64,000 nucleotides of DNA from Straminergon stramineum (GCA_963920665.1 OY987273.1:10294501-10358500); one strand, 5' to 3'; positions 33,954 to 46,700 are shown, counted from the first letter of the stretch. Notes: generated from the sequence alone by a model not told the origin. Numbers and translations: made by a program.

Positions 33954-35062
33954 GTCTGCTTCTGGAGAACCAGGGCGAGAGTGCAGGATCACCGGCTTTG
34001 CTTCTGGAGATGGACGCATTGAAGAAGGACGTCGACTCAAAGTTTGGCCACATCATGGCGACCTCAGCAGTTCACTCGGAAGCCATACAAGACCTGCAGT
34101 CAATGTTTTGGGACTTCATGGGGAAGTCGAAGCCCTTCTTTGGCGGGAGTCCATCTAGGACTTAGTCGGCATTGGAGAACCAAGAATCTTGTGGCTTGAA
34201 TGGTAGTGACGTTGCTGGAGCGCTTCCAAATTCTCGGAAGAAGGTTCGACCAATGGATGCCCTACTTCGAAAGACACGAGGCGCACTTCCTGAGAAGCAG
34301 ACGCCTATTGGGGAGGGCACGCGGGGTGAGCAAGACGTCACAACCACTGCTAAGGAAGTGACTTTGTCTTCGGACACAGATGTCAGTCTGAAGGACACTC
34401 CAACAATCAATTCAATCGGTTTCAGTCCAAAGTGGAAGGTTGAAGGAAGAAGAAGCCCTGATGCGACGACTAGAGCGTACAATGAAGACACCCCCCTTGT
34501 AACGACTCGCAATAGTGAGGGACCTCATGGCATCACCGAAACTACGCAAACTCCGGAGTCCGTGACCACCGATTCCCCAGAATCAACGAAGCACCTGGAG
34601 GACATGAGCACCGATATCGAGGTTGAAAACAAGGCAGTAGTCACAAGTGCTACTGCCACAACCCCTGCTAGTGATAGCCCAACACCTGCAGACCTTGAAG
34701 AAGACCCTTTGCCTTCCGCCTTGGACGTCGTAGAAGTAGTGGAAGTGACTACCGGAACTTCGGCACCGCAGGTGGACTTGGAACCGCACAGAGTTGCGGA
34801 ACCCATGGTGGTGGAGTTGTTACAAAAGAAGGGAAAGAAAGCGCCGAAGTCTCCGAGCAAGGTAAAAGCCCCCTCCGATGTCCTTCAGCGTACGTCAATG
34901 GAGGTGAGACCTACCTTGTCAATGCGTTCCCTCATCTACAGCCATCTGTGTGGGACGTTGAAATTACTAGTTTTTAATGTTCATGGCAGCCTTTTGGATT
35001 GCAATGTCCTTGGTGAAACAATCCCAATACTAGAATCCGGGGCACCACAAAAACAAGGCTGA
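33954..35062 (+). pseudogene. Thr/Pro/Glu-rich segment of the CACTA plus-strand gene
   Basis: An open frame of 296 residues from 34172, starting MENQESCGLNGSD. It is rich in Thr, Ser, Pro and Glu, with a basic block (KKGKKAPKSPSKVK) near 34830. A donor-like GTGAGA follows at about 34905. The 81-residue frame at 33913-34158 just upstream may be a preceding exon. It is likely a disordered linker exon of the TNPA-like gene or an accessory gene. No domain recognised. Confidence 0.45.
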
Positions 35063-36490
35063 GGAGAATCTTCATGAGGCCTTGGTTGAAACCTTTTCTG
35101 TCGAGATGATTTAGCTAGTTCGAGGTAGCATTCTGGGGCAGCATGACTACTTCATATTGTGGATGATGTTGTCCCGACTATGCTTGCCGGTCTTGCCGGT
35201 CCTTTCGAAGCAATTCCATTGTTCTGTTGGTCCGGTAAGCATTGTGAGGGACAGGAGGGTGAAGAGGGTACTAGAGTACATGGTGGGAAGAACTTGACAA
35301 AGGTCTATGAAACATGGCCTAGGTTTAATGCATTGAACACTATAATTATAGATAGCAAAGTCAGTAGAGTTGCGTGCAATCCGAATGCAAACGTCCTCAT
35401 CATTGCTCCTTTTTACGTGAAGTGGTTGCGCACCCTAGCTGACGACAAAGAGTACTTGAAGTGCTATCTATGGCTGTTGCTTTAGGCGCTACAGCAATGT
35501 CTAGACGTCCCTGCTTTTCGTGCGAAGTATCCCAGAATGGTAACCGAGTCTATTACACAAATGCTTCGAAAACGGCGCACTAGCTCACCTTATACCTTCC
35601 TTGACATTGTGGAAGGTGAGGGGGCTGGTAGACCACGTTTCAACGTATCCATGTGCTCTCCTTCACCTTCAGCTGAACTACATATCTGATGGAATGTATG
35701 TGTCTACAGGGAAAAACGCAGAAGAGGGAGACAAGGAGCAAGCAAGCTTTGACCGCGGACAAGAGAAAGGACGCTCCCACAAAGAAGGTAAGCAATAGGG
35801 TGCATTCACATTCAATTGCTTCCGTGCTCATGTAGTACTATGAAGTCTTGTTGTAGTCATTTAGAAGTCGAGCCGGAGTGCACCATAAGCCAATGCCCAC
35901 TGGAGGTGAGGTACGTGTTGGGTCGAAGTTGTTTCTCAGTCATGCATTGCGCAGACTGCAATAGGCATGTTGCATTGAAATGACTGTCGTAGTATTGCAC
36001 ACCACCGCATCGTAGACATCGTCATCCTAAGTGCCACGGCCGAAGTCAAAGTGCTCCATTGTAGGGAGAATGTGGTAGAGTATGAGAAATTGAATGCAGT
36101 CTTGTAGGTCTCACAAAATTTCGGAGTTCATAGGGATTTCTGGTGTAATAGATGTTGAGGAGGTCATTGTCTTAGCAATGAACTTTCATATGAAGTGTAT
36201 AATTGAAATGTAGAGAAGACATTGAAAATCTTGCCGATTCAATATTCATGAGTCTTTTTGCCCTAGAACTTAGCGGAAATGTCAATTAACACATAGAGAT
36301 CTCGTGATCTTCAATTTCTAGAATTTCTGCTCTTTACTTCCTCATCCGCGTTCATGGAAGTGCAAGTATGAAGTCATGTGGAAGTTCGTTCATAGTCCCT
36401 TCAGGACATGACTCATACCTTAGTCATTGGGAAGTTCTGCAAAAGTTAAGTGGTTGCTTTTGGGGGGAAATTGTGCATTGGTTCCTTACC
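35063..36490. other. CACTA interior, no supported gene
   Basis: Broken short frames only. Probably intron or decayed coding sequence between the exons on either side. Confidence 0.35.
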
Positions 36491-36499
36491 TTGAGGTAA

Positions 36500-36754
36500 A
36501 TGTCTTGTATTTTGCAGTTCAAACTCGGTGATGAAGTTTTCCTAATTAATTTGGGATCGGTGCAGCAGAAACTAGCCGAGGGGACCATCAGTGGAGTGCC
36601 AGGGGAACATAAATACCACTTTGAGAACATACCAGAGGGGTGGTGGAAGGTGGACGTCCACACCATTCTTCATGAGGGGGTGGCGCTCATGTACCTTAAT
36701 GAAAAAGGAGATCAACACAACATTGAGGATGTAAAAGGTTCTTCTACAATGTAG
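36500..36754 (+). pseudogene. C-terminal exon resembling the TNP1/En-Spm C-terminal domain
   Basis: An 84-residue frame containing LGDEVFLINLGSVQQKLAEG, then IPEGWWKVDV, then DVKGSSTM. Pattern and order (valine/leucine strand, 'K.AEGTI', 'G..WWKV.V', final 'I.D..GS') resemble the C-terminal domain of plant TNP1/En-Spm-like proteins. A CAG acceptor-like site lies just before 36520. It is most likely the last exon of the plus-strand CACTA gene. Confidence 0.5.
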
Positions 36755-37079
36755 GAGGAGAAGTACTTGAAGTTGTGCAGTTGATGGTGTATTCCTTATG
36801 TGGCTCACGTAGAGGAGTTAGGGTGCGCTTTAGGTGTTGCAAGTGACGGGCAACATTATGATGGAGTTGGACAATTTCTAGATGTATAGGACATCTCTCC
36901 ACTATAATACCAAGACAACATTTGTTTCTGATCTCCTATTTTTGTGCATGATCTTCCTTTTTATTGCACATTAGAAGTCTTTCATGTGGTTTTGCATTTC
37001 ATTAGCAAAGCGCCAACGTTATTCTAGCCTTTGGTGCCTATTGTAATATTGTATTGTAATCCACTTGGGCACACATTTT

Positions 37080-37656
37080 TCTGTAGCAAGTGACTACAAC
37101 ACAACACAGAGGATAGTGACGTGCGTCTCAATTTCATGACCATGACTAAACTCGCAACTCCCAGATAACTAAAATGTCACTCTGAAATGACTCCTGCAAG
37201 ACTACCTATGAACCCTAAACTGGACCCCCTAACCTAGCATTACTCACAGATTACTTCCAAATGATTAGGCTCCGTGCACTGCCATGTCAATATAACTCCC
37301 TCCGTGACCAACTTCACCATAACTCCGACGTGACTGTTGACGTGTCAGTCCACATCGGCAATATGACTTAGCATACTGTGACTCTAGAGTGACTAGTAAA
37401 TGACAGGCTTCAAACCACCTTGCGGCAAATGAGCAACTGCCACGTCCCCAATATCAGGGTGTGTGCCTAACACACGCCCTTTCCACCTCACCGTCCACAT
37501 GTACTAGTGTTAGTCAATATATCATCCGTCATACATCCAAGGTAGAACTGGATGGTGATAATACGTTTGCAATCATTTACATAAATGACTCAGCAACAAT
37601 GACTCCAGAGTTGTGAAGCCATTTCTGAGTCAAATGACTCCAAAACGACTGCATTG
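37080..37656. repeat. CACTA right subterminal repeats
   Basis: Dense GTGACT, GACTCC and ATGACT-type short motifs in both orientations. They mirror the left subterminal region at about 1960-2800. Such motifs are TNPA-binding sites in known En/Spm elements. Confidence 0.6.
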
Positions 37657-37701
37657 CAGTCATTCTTTTGCAGTCACATATTTGGCCATTTTCTTGTAGT
37701 A
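37657..37701 (-). repeat. CACTA right terminal inverted repeat
   Basis: Ends CTTGTAGTA, the final G of the expected CTTGTAGTG having become A. It pairs with 1936-1980. Confidence 0.9.
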
Positions 37702-38150
37702 ATACTATTGACATGATTCTAGAGGAAAAGGAATGGGAACCTTATTATAGACCCGCAAATGAGGCCCCAAGGGAAAGCTTCAATCTTTGGGTTAATATTC
37801 GTCCAAGTTCATGGGTTCTATTCCAACCCAAAGACCCCTCAATTTGCATTGTCTGGCAAGGAAGAGCATTGTCCAAGGTTTGCAGAGAGGAAGGGCATGA
37901 GAACAATAAGAAGTTCATGCTCCAATATTAGAGACCAACTAATTCCAAAAGTACGATGAAATTGAGGTACCAAAATTGTTAATACAGAAAATGGATTGTT
38001 GAAAATACACCTTCCATTTGGGTGGATGCATCTCCTATAGTATATGCATATTGGTCTAAGAAAGTTAACCCGAAATCATGGACTATTCTTGAAAAATGTA
38101 GAGAAGCTGCTCTTGTGAATTTGAATAGGGCAAAGGAAGTGGACCCCTAA
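37702..38150 (+). pseudogene. DUF7869-type gene, 3' part
   Basis: The plus strand carries DMILEEKEWEPYYRPANEAP, then NLWVNIRPSSWVLFQPKD, and after a TAG at 37929 further coding-like sequence to about 38150 (WVDASPIVYAYWSKK, then a final NRAKEVDP before TAA). It joins in frame to the 5' part at 601-1935 when the CACTA element and one ATC are removed. It ends with a stop near 38148. Confidence 0.6.
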
Positions 38151-38690
38151 TCAACTATTGTGTCATTGTTGCATTGTATATGCATTCATTATGTAAAAAT
38201 ATATAATTGTTTGTTAAATTAGAGGGGTTTTTTCCTAGAGTCTCAAGAAACAAATGGGGTCATACTCCACTTGAATTCTTTTTTTACCTCTATTTGACAA
38301 ACATTTGAATTTAGTTATTTGATTTCTATATTTGAAGATGTTTTAATATTTCAATTTGCGTGTTTGAAGTTGTAAAAACAAAAGGTAAAACTTGTTTTAC
38401 CTTTTTTGGGTTGTTTTTAATGAATTAGAAGTCCATGTAGATGATGTGGATAGACTATGGAGGATAGGAGGTGGCGTATGGGTGTATTATGGCCCATGTG
38501 ACATTTTAGTGGCCAAAATCCATTAGCTTAGGTGAATGGCATGGAGGTTGAGATTGAGGGTCATCTTCTTCCTCCTTGTTTGCTTGAGAGAACTCGTCAC
38601 TTTGAGAGGACATTTCACATTCTACATAGAGTTTTTTGTTATGAAATTTTTAAAATCTTGTGTATCTTGTTTTTGTGATTCCGAAAAGCT
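38151..38690. other. AT-rich DNA, no feature
   Basis: Low-complexity TTTG-rich sequence downstream of the DUF7869 relic. Nothing supported. Confidence 0.5.
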
Positions 38691-38710
38691 ATTAGTCATT
38701 AAATTTGGAG

Positions 38711-39215
38711 TTAGTATGTGAAAATTATGAGCTTAGGAGTGAAGTGTTATAGAGCTGCCTTCAGTTTTCAAGAGAGTGAACTTTGGAGAACTATGAAAAT
38801 TGGATAGTATCTTAGACTTGAATGAAACTTAAGGAGGTTGTATTTATTCATGTTAACTTTTCAAAATGATATTATTTTCTTAGTTTGGTAATAGTATGTG
38901 AAAGTTATAAGCTTCGGAGTCAAAAGGTGAAGAGCTGCCTTGAGTTTTCAAAAGAGTGAACTTTGGAGAACTATGAAAGTTGGACAATATCTTAGTTTTG
39001 AATGAAACTTGAAGAGGTTGTAGATAATTCTTTTAGATTTTCAAAATGGTATTATTTTCTTAGTTTGGTGTTAGTATGTGAAAGTTATTAGCTTCGGAGT
39101 GAAGTATAGGTGAGTTGCCTTTGAGTTGGGAAGGGTAAACTTTAACCAACCATTAAAGTTGGACAATACCTTCGTTTTGAGGGAATTTTGGAGAGATTGT
39201 AGAACCTTTTGTTAT
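38711..39215. repeat. 180-bp tandem repeat, about three units
   Basis: The word TAGTATGTGAAA recurs at 38712, 38892 and 39072, an exact 180-bp period. Units share AGTTATAAGCTTCGGAGT, GAGCTGCCTT and GTGAACTTTGGAGAAC blocks, with more divergence in the third. The unit length is typical of plant satellite monomers, but only three units are present. Confidence 0.75.
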
Positions 39216-39479
39216 TTTTCTAGAGACATATGGAGGGTATGGTATTTTTTCACTATCTTTTATAAATTTATGATGTATATTGAAACTCCATAATATCTTG
39301 TGAGGGATATGTGGAGTCGCGATATTATATTGGTTCATATGGCATCATTTGGAGGTTTACTATTATGTTTGTGACTTTATATAATCATAGGATCTTCCAT
39401 TATTTGAGCTACATCTAATTGCAGCTAGAAGCCCCGTGTTTCCCCAGAGGAAGGCCTTTCTACTTGACATTATGGTCTT

Positions 39480-39670
39480 TATGACTATTGGGAGATCTCT
39501 CAATAGCTTATTTTATCTATTGTAACCATGGCACAACTATCGAGAGATCTCCTGATATTTTGTTTTGTTTGGCGGGATAGTGGCACAATTGTTAGGTGAT
39601 CGCTTGATGCTTTTTTTTGCTCGATGTGGCAATGGCATAGCTATTGTGAGATCTCTTGATGATTCCTTCT
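39480..39670. repeat. 52-bp tandem array related to the array at 155-345
   Basis: Four units at a 52-bp period (GAT words at about 39494, 39546, 39598 and 39650), each with a GAGATCTC..GAT core like that of the first array. Isolated related palindromes also occur near 40390 and 40535-40590. Confidence 0.6.
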
Positions 39671-40730
39671 AACCAACACGAAAGCGACAACGTACATGTC
39701 CAAATATGGTTTTCTGTCTTTCAATTCAATTACCAACACTTGTTGTGAAAGCTTCTGTAGTCTATGGGATGCCTTTATTTTATGAATGAAGAGCGGAATG
39801 TATTCTTCTTGTTATTCCTTCAAGGAAACCTCCAAATCTCATTTCATAGTCATAGCAAGTGCCTACACTCTATTGGCTTTGCTATTCTATCTTTTCTTAT
39901 ACTCGATCTCTTAAGGGATTATTACTAGAATGTTGCAAGACAATTTTTTTCTTTCTTGCACTATAAGTTACTATTTTCAATATTCATTTTCATTTCTTTT
40001 ATTCCATTATCATTGACTTAGTCTTGTCATTATTTGAATTCTCGTACCTCACTACTTTGAAATGTTTATGCTACCAACTACTATGTTAATGTCAAATAAG
40101 GCAAAGTTTTTACATTCATTGTCCATGCAACAGACACTTTAGGAGCAATAGGAAGGCATAAGATGCACAAGACTAAAATGTTTATGTATACAAAATGAAC
40201 TAGCTAGCCTTACAAGGTTTGCACTCCATTGGAAAATTTACATGTAATTTAGTCCCCACTTCTGGGACCTCGATTCCAAGTAGTAGCATTTACTTCATCA
40301 TTTAGAGTTTCAGTCTTCTCTGACATGCATGTTCATGTGCTTTTGGAGGGCCTTGCACCACCCTTAGCAAAATGAACTTCAATGTATTTGGATATCTCCC
40401 TATGTATTGCCTAACATGCTTCCATTTGAACGTTATTTACTTCATCATTCATAGTTAATGTATATTTTGAGATGCACGTTCATGTGCTTGAATTGACCTA
40501 TCAAGAGCCTTGCATCATCCTTACAAAAATTAACTTCAGTGTATCTAGAAATCTCCCGGTATATTGCGTAATACCATGCATCGGGAGATTTCGGCATTTT
40601 TTTAATTTTAGACTTTCAATAGTCAAAAAGTAGTTAAATATAGCATAAGAGAAGGGATTTACCATTCTCTTATGCACAATATATTGTCTTCCATTCCAAC
40701 AAGCATGTACATCAATCATATAAAGTTGTT
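39671..40730. other. AT-rich DNA, no supported gene
   Basis: Short frames only. Two isolated ATCTCCC-type palindrome relics near 40390 and 40540-40590 belong to the family described at 39480-39670. Confidence 0.4.
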
Positions 40731-40734
40731 ATTT

Positions 40735-41095
40735 TGCAGACCATCCCCATCATGTATCTTTCTAGTGACATTTCTAGCGCAGTCTATGAGATCCATTTAC
40801 TTATCTCAATTTTGGAAAAAAATGGTTTCTACCTCAATAGGTTATTGGAATCTACTATTCAATTCCTTAGTACCAACAACTTTCTAGGTATTCAATTTGA
40901 TATCAACGCACTTATAAAAGTTTTGAGGTACTTGTCAATCTCTATGACCTACTTCTCACACATCAATATTTCATGTTATAGGATTGTGTAAGACATTGAG
41001 AATTTTTGTTTTGTTTTAAGTAAGCCTAGTGTGCCCTCTTACTAAGGGGTATACCAATACACTTACTAAAAGATACTATCTAGGGGTAGAGGCGG
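40735..41095 (+). pseudogene. Copia-like polyprotein 3' end relic
   Basis: Decayed frames read YEIHLLISILEKNGF, then a broken stretch, then TNTLTKRYYLGVE near 41050-41087. This order (a W/L-rich LLEELGF-like segment followed by an 'FTKPL..'-like end) recalls the RNase H end of Copia polyproteins. No intact catalytic motif is seen. Confidence 0.35.
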
Positions 41096-41107
41096 GAATC
41101 CTAAACC

Positions 41108-43000
41108 CTAAACCCTTAGTCTAATTACAATTTATTTTGTTAAAGATGTGTGCTAATTTTCCCCTTTAATGGAATTTATTTAAAATAATCATCAAGAGTT
41201 TGTACCCTTGATTTTTTTTTGCTTATAAATGAAATAGTGTACCTTTTGGAGCTATTTACTTTAACTTATGTATATTTTTAGGTTTAGGTGGTAAAATATG
41301 GTTACTTATCCTAGCCTTGTTACCCCTCCCAACTACCCTTCAAATCTATTTCTTCTATTTTACATGGTACTATAGTTAATATATAACCATATTTCACTTC
41401 AAAATTTAGGCTTTGATTATTTTTACTAGATCCTTTTCTACCTATGTTATTTCTTATACTGCCTCACCTGCCATTAGAAATTTGTTAGGAAATTCTCAAA
41501 CTTTAAAGATGTTGTGATACCATCTAACTATTCTTTGACATCATGGGTATGATGCAATAGTTTTTTGAAATTTGTGGTCCCAAATTAATTTTGGAGTATG
41601 GGATTCTAGTTTGAATTTTAAATATAGCACAAGTTTGTATGACTTGAATTGTTCTTTGTTTCCATTGGTGGATAAGGTTTTGGTCAACAACTACCATCTC
41701 AGAAAGTTCACATGATGGTACCATACCATGGTTAGAATGACAGATTCTTAATTAACCATGGGAAGTGGAAATTTTTGAAATCTTCCATATGTGAACCTTC
41801 TAGTACAAGTTCCTTTGACTTGACCAAGAATTTACTCCTCTTTTTGTTTGGAGGCCAAGGCACATATAGCCATGTCTGCACCAAGCCATTGACAAGTACT
41901 TTCATATAAATAGTTGGCTTGCACCATTGTTAAACCTCCTCATTTTGGTTTACAAACTACTAATTTAGAAGTGATTTAGAAGGAACCACGAGTGTTTGGA
42001 GTGTGGGAAGCACAAATGGTGTCTTCACAGGTCCCTTGTGTTTTGCATTTTGTTACACCGTGATGTGATTCCCATCTTCTTGTGTGAAGTTTTGAGTTTT
42101 GTTAGGTGCTTTTTCTTATGTGACTACTATAACAAATTGTTGTGAATTGTAGACACCTGACATACACATTCTAATTGATTATGTGTTTGTTGGGTTGTAT
42201 GGGTGCCAGTGAAGTTCATAGCCTCATAGGTAAAATCACCAATTTGCAACTCTATCCAAGTCTATGGCAATTCATTATCAATTTTTTGGGGTTTTAAATC
42301 CTATTGATTTGTGGGATTTTAATTATTGATATATGTAGTATGGAAGTCTATTATTACTTGATATTTGTACCTTATTGGAATATATACCATATAGGTTCTT
42401 GTTTTGATTCTTATTTGGTTTACTATGTATTGTCTTTTTTTAATTTCAATTAAAAAGATGTTGAAGAGATGTTTTGATGTTTTGATGATGTTTTGATGGT
42501 TTGATCTAAGATGGTGATATCGTGGCTGCTACATCTTGGATTTTATTTGTCTTGAGGTGTATATAATGAGGTTTTCTTGAAGAAATTAATAGGAAAAGCC
42601 CTACAATGGGGATGTCCCTCCCACCCACCAAGGTTACTCTAAATTCTATACTTTGAACCTTACATTAATTACTGTAAATATTGGTGCAATGCATGTAATA
42701 TGTTTGACCTTCAATCTCCTTTGAATGTAATTACCAAAATGCACTACCAAAGTAAACTCATAGACTTATTCATTTATATTCCAATGTTTTTAGTTTTTAG
42801 GATGTATGACATCAATTATTATGTACCACTAGACAAATGTGAAGCATTCAATTATAACTTGAAGTGTTCATTTAAGTTCTGTTGTAAAATGCATTGATAG
42901 TTCGAAGCACCAAGGTATTAGGGTACAAGCAATTATTTTATTTTATTATTCTATTAGAGAATGCTACTAAAAATACTTTAAGCACTTTACTATAATTTCT
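41108..43000 (+). repeat. Diverged segment homologous to 55470-57410 in hAT copy 2
   Basis: It begins at a CCCTAAACCCTTAGTCT edge, contains GTGACTACTATAACA, and ends with AAAAGCCCTACAATGGGGATGTCCC (shortened in copy 2 to GGCCCTATTTGGAATGTCCC). It then continues into CATTCAATTATAACTTG. The same blocks in the same order occur in copy 2. Non-coding. It shows that the intervening DNA shares ancestry with the interior of the giant hAT element. Confidence 0.6.
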
Positions 43001-43279
43001 TGTAATTTCTTGTAATTTACTGTAGCTCAAGTTTCAACATGTATTATTGTCATTACACCTAATAGTGTCATCTAAAAAATAAAAAACTGTTAAATATTTT
43101 AAAATCTTATATAATGTCACCATGTTGTATAGGTCCTTTCAAACTAAGAAATGGGGTAAGTATGTCTACTATGTTATATTTCAATGTAATAATGTGCAAC
43201 ATACAATAACAAAACAATATGTTTTGTAGACAAAAACTATATTTCAATTAATGAACCTATAAATGGATTGGCAGACTCA

Positions 43280-43980
43280 AGATGGGCTCATGAATTAGGG
43301 GACATTGTGGTGGACAAGCAAATGAACTAGTGTATGGACTAGTGGATATTGGACGAGTTGGTGGACTACAAATGGGTTCACAATCTAGGGGACAATGTAG
43401 TGGATAGTAGACGCATTAGCAGACGATTACTTACATGGTGAATAGTAGACGCATAAGTGGATGGCACTTTAGATTGTGCATGGTGGATTAGGTGGCAAAT
43501 GGCCAACACACTAGTGGACTAGTGAGAAGCCTAGCAAATGGTAGATGCACACCCCAAAACTTCAAAAATTGAAGTTGGAAATAGCAAAAGAAGTTATCTT
43601 CAAGTAAAGAGTGAGCGTCCACCTAAGTGTTTGCCCATCCACGCGTTTGCCAAGTGGATGAACGAACAACTAAGCAAATGCCCACTATGCCCTAGCAATC
43701 AACTTTTTTTGTCATTTCTAATAGGAGTATTTTAAGTTTGGGGGCATGTAATATATCATTGGAAAGGTCTTAAAACTAACTTTCCAACAATATATTATAC
43801 ATCCTAAAATTCCAAGTCAAAAATGACAAAAGAAGTTAATTGCTAGTGCATGGTGGGCAACAACCCAATTGTTTGTCCATCCACCATCAGCCGTCTGCTT
43901 ATCTGCTAATTTGCAAATGTGCACCCTTGTTTGTGTCTCGTTTGCCATTAGCCATCTACTTGTTTGCGTCACATCTACCA
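43280..43980. repeat. Decayed GTGGAC/GTCCAC-type island
   Basis: Recurrent GGTGGAC, GTGGATGG, GTCCATCCAC and CGTCTGCTTATC words, like the GTCCG islands of the hAT element after heavy C-to-T loss. It sits on the 3' side of the decayed kinase relic in 44500-46200. Interpretation as an old island is inference. Confidence 0.4.
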
Positions 43981-44499
43981 TTTAGATAAAAAACTAGCAT
44001 AAGGAACTACAATACTTTGTGTGATATTTTCTTTGAAATGCATCCTCCCTAAAATCAAACTTGTGACATGATTATTGAGACAACAAATCTTGCATCAACC
44101 TTGGTCTAGAGAAAATTATAAAAACAATTGCATACAATAGTCTTTTGAATATACTTGTAGTTTTATATATGGAACAAGGTTTGGTTGATGCCAAGTATAT
44201 ATGATCCTCTTTGAAGATAATAGGTGAACAACCCTTGCCTTCAACATAACTATCATATGCTAAACCATCAAGAGTGAAAACAAGAAATTATTGTCTTTGA
44301 TAACAAAAATCGAGCATATTCCAAGAGTATAGTGCCATCTTCAATGTATCAATAACATCTAGGATGGATGCCTTTTCTTGTGGATCTTCTTTTTGGAGGC
44401 TATTCAATTTCAATTATAGGTTTGTACATATTGCCACATGTATTCTTTGTGAATATAAATCGGATCCCACTCTTCTCTCCGAATCTTTTCTTCAAACCG

Positions 44500-46200
44500 T
44501 GTTGTTGCATATGCATGTACAGCTTTAGAATATACATGCTTTTTTGGTTCGACCTCAAGTGAGTTCTTAGAGCCTTCGTCTCCATATAAAAAGAATAATT
44601 ACAAAGCAACAACCTTTCAAATGGCTTTTACATCCTAAAGATCCTACTAGGCTTGATTACCATATCTAGACAATACATTTTCTACAACTCAACTAGCAAG
44701 TCCCCAATCACAAATCCCTAAATATATTATAGCTAGTTTCCATGGAGCAAAATGGAGCAATACCTTGGATGTAGATATGTTGTTGTGTATATAATTCACA
44801 TGATTTTTGTGGTATGTAGCAACCTACTACAATTCCTCCAATGTCAACTCTATATCAGTCATCTTCACAATGTCCTCCATGTCCATTGATTCCTTAACTT
44901 TGTCATCATACTATTTTCATAAAGAAATTAAAGGCTCTCCATTCCACAAAAGCGAATAGCCTTCCATCATTTTTGGATGCATGTATGTTAGTCTAATGAT
45001 GCCTGGATGCTTCACTAGACATCTTGTAGACTCAATGAATATATAGCAATGCTTCTCTTTTTAGTTTTTGGTTTTCAAAACCTTCCCCACAAACTCCAAC
45101 CAACTAGAAATAGTTGAAAGTTTGGTAAGTTGCACCCTCCTCACGGTCCCCAACACATCTTTTGCCTTTTGTTGTGGCATTGTTACCACTTTTATTGATG
45201 GTGATAGCCAATACATTGATCCACTCACACATTGAGTGAAATTTTTGTCTTCTCATGTTTTTTTCCACAATTGTTTTTGTTTTTGGTGCCTTATGCTAAA
45301 TGCATGACATCATTTATGAACCAGGGTTGTCATTGTCACGTCACATCTAAATGGACAACCGACCGACAAAACATCAAGATTCAACCTCGCGTCCATCTAG
45401 ATCAAACAAGAATTTTTTTTCTTTCGGAATTCGTCCATCAACTTGGACAAGAAGCCATCAATAGGGATGATTTGTTCGTTGACTTGGATGGTAGGTCGTC
45501 AACATGGATAGACAAAGTATCCAAATCTATAGTAGTTGGTTAGAAAAAAAATGAATTTTTGGACTTCAACTTTCAGATGCAATCTTGACACATCAGAACA
45601 CGTCTCGACAAATGCTAATGGACATCCCAATGTGAAAACCTAGCATTACATCGGAATGGATAATCCTAGTTTGAACCATGCGTAATTTTGAAGCAAACTC
45701 TCTATCTACTTCATCCCAATTGCTCTTATCTTCTTTTTTCTTTTTACAATAACACCAGTTTTCCACAACATTGGTAGTCATTCAAACCACCATCTTATCC
45801 GAAAAGTCATAATACAACTAGTAATCTAAGTAATTGTTGAATTGTTTAGATGCTTTGAAATTCTCTTCAAGCTATTACCATAAATGCTCGATTAGTGCAT
45901 CGTAATCGACATCGTTCTTGTTCACATAGTTCTTCTCCAACAATTGAATGCTTCCCTATTTGTAGAACTCCACCAATATTAATCTACCTTCATGTAAGTA
46001 CTAATATGTCCAGAGGCCAATTTGGGTTTGGCACCTTCTTCGACTTCTTCTTCCCCGATGACGACACAGGCTTTTATGAAGCTAAGGCCATTGACATGTC
46101 TCTTGGTGGAAGTCCTTCTTCATCATGCCTATCTAAGTCCACATACAATAGACACTTCCCAAACAAACCACTCTTTTCTACTACCATGTTCAAAATGAAT
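44500..46200 (-). pseudogene. Heavily decayed paralogue of the hAT cargo kinase
   Basis: On the minus strand, going down: KKKSKKVPNPNWPLD near 46060-46010, KNDVDYDALIEHLW near 45910, FASKLRMVQTRIIHSDVMLG near 45700-45640, and GTVRRVQLTKLS near 45150-45110 (glycine-loop-like). Then come KHPGIIRLTYMHPKMMEGYS near 45030-44970, YIHNNIST near 44790 and LGICDWGLAS near 44720. The last four match, in order, GRYATIRRVRI, PHSGIIHFIALHARTNEGYL, HLHNDISP and IGICDWGMTT of the kinase at 7546-9027. Many TAG/TAA stops lie between. It is clearly older than the two full hAT copies. Confidence 0.6.
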
Positions 46201-46531
46201 TCTTTGTATACTATTGCCTTCCAATCCCAACAAATGGTTTTTTAAAAAAAAGGCAAAGAAACCAGGTATGTTGTTGGGCCAAGCTTAAAACTCTACTAAT
46301 CTCCCTAATTAGGCCAAAGAGCAAGCTAATATGGGAGACCTCTAGAGAAGGCTTGGCAAGTGAAAAATGAAGGAAGAGGGGATTATATAGTTCCTACCTC
46401 AACATCTGCGAGTGTTCTTGTCTATGTTCCTAAAAGCGTTCTCATCAAGTTCAATTACATCCCTGCCCAAATCCATACATCCATGAACATTCAGATTAAG
46501 AATAATAAAATATAATGTTTATATTCAACAT
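46201..46531. other. Junction sequence left of hAT copy 2
   Basis: No gene. The last eight bases (46524-46531, TTCAACAT) should be the target duplication of copy 2; the partner lies outside the window. Confidence 0.4.
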
Positions 46532-46700
46532 TAGGGTTAACGAAAGTGAGCATCCCAGGCAAAATTGCATCCAAAAATCGGATGTCCGGACTCCGCGGAT
46601 GCTGCATCTCCGGTGGGTAAAAAACACCGTCCACAAATTTACCTTGGGTAAATGCGGTCGGGCGGATGGGTGGATGGGCGGTCGCTAGTTTTTTAATACA
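46532..46700. promoter_or_regulatory. Inner terminal region of hAT copy 2
   Basis: Terminus TAGGGTTAAC, then blocks shared with copy 1, then palindrome ATTTACCTTGGGTAAAT near 46637-46653, then a short GTCGGGCGGATGG island. The first C of the terminus has become T. Confidence 0.7.

Larger units (their letters stand above)
1936..37701. mobile_element. CACTA (En/Spm-type) transposon carrying a nested giant hAT element
   Basis: The left end reads CACTACAAGAAAATGGCC. The right end, on the opposite strand, reads TACTACAAGAAAATGGCC, the first C having become T. The inverted match runs about 45 bp. The 3-bp flanks are ATC (1933-1935) and ATA (37702-37704), the size expected for CACTA elements, and removing one copy restores the DUF7869 reading frame. 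Subterminal regions (about 1960-2800 and 37080-37690) are rich in GTGACT/GACTCC-type short repeats, as in other CACTA elements. It encodes TNP2 on the minus strand and a TNPA-like gene on the plus strand. Without the hAT insertion it would be about 14.5 kb. All genes carry stops, so it is no longer autonomous. Confidence 0.88.
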
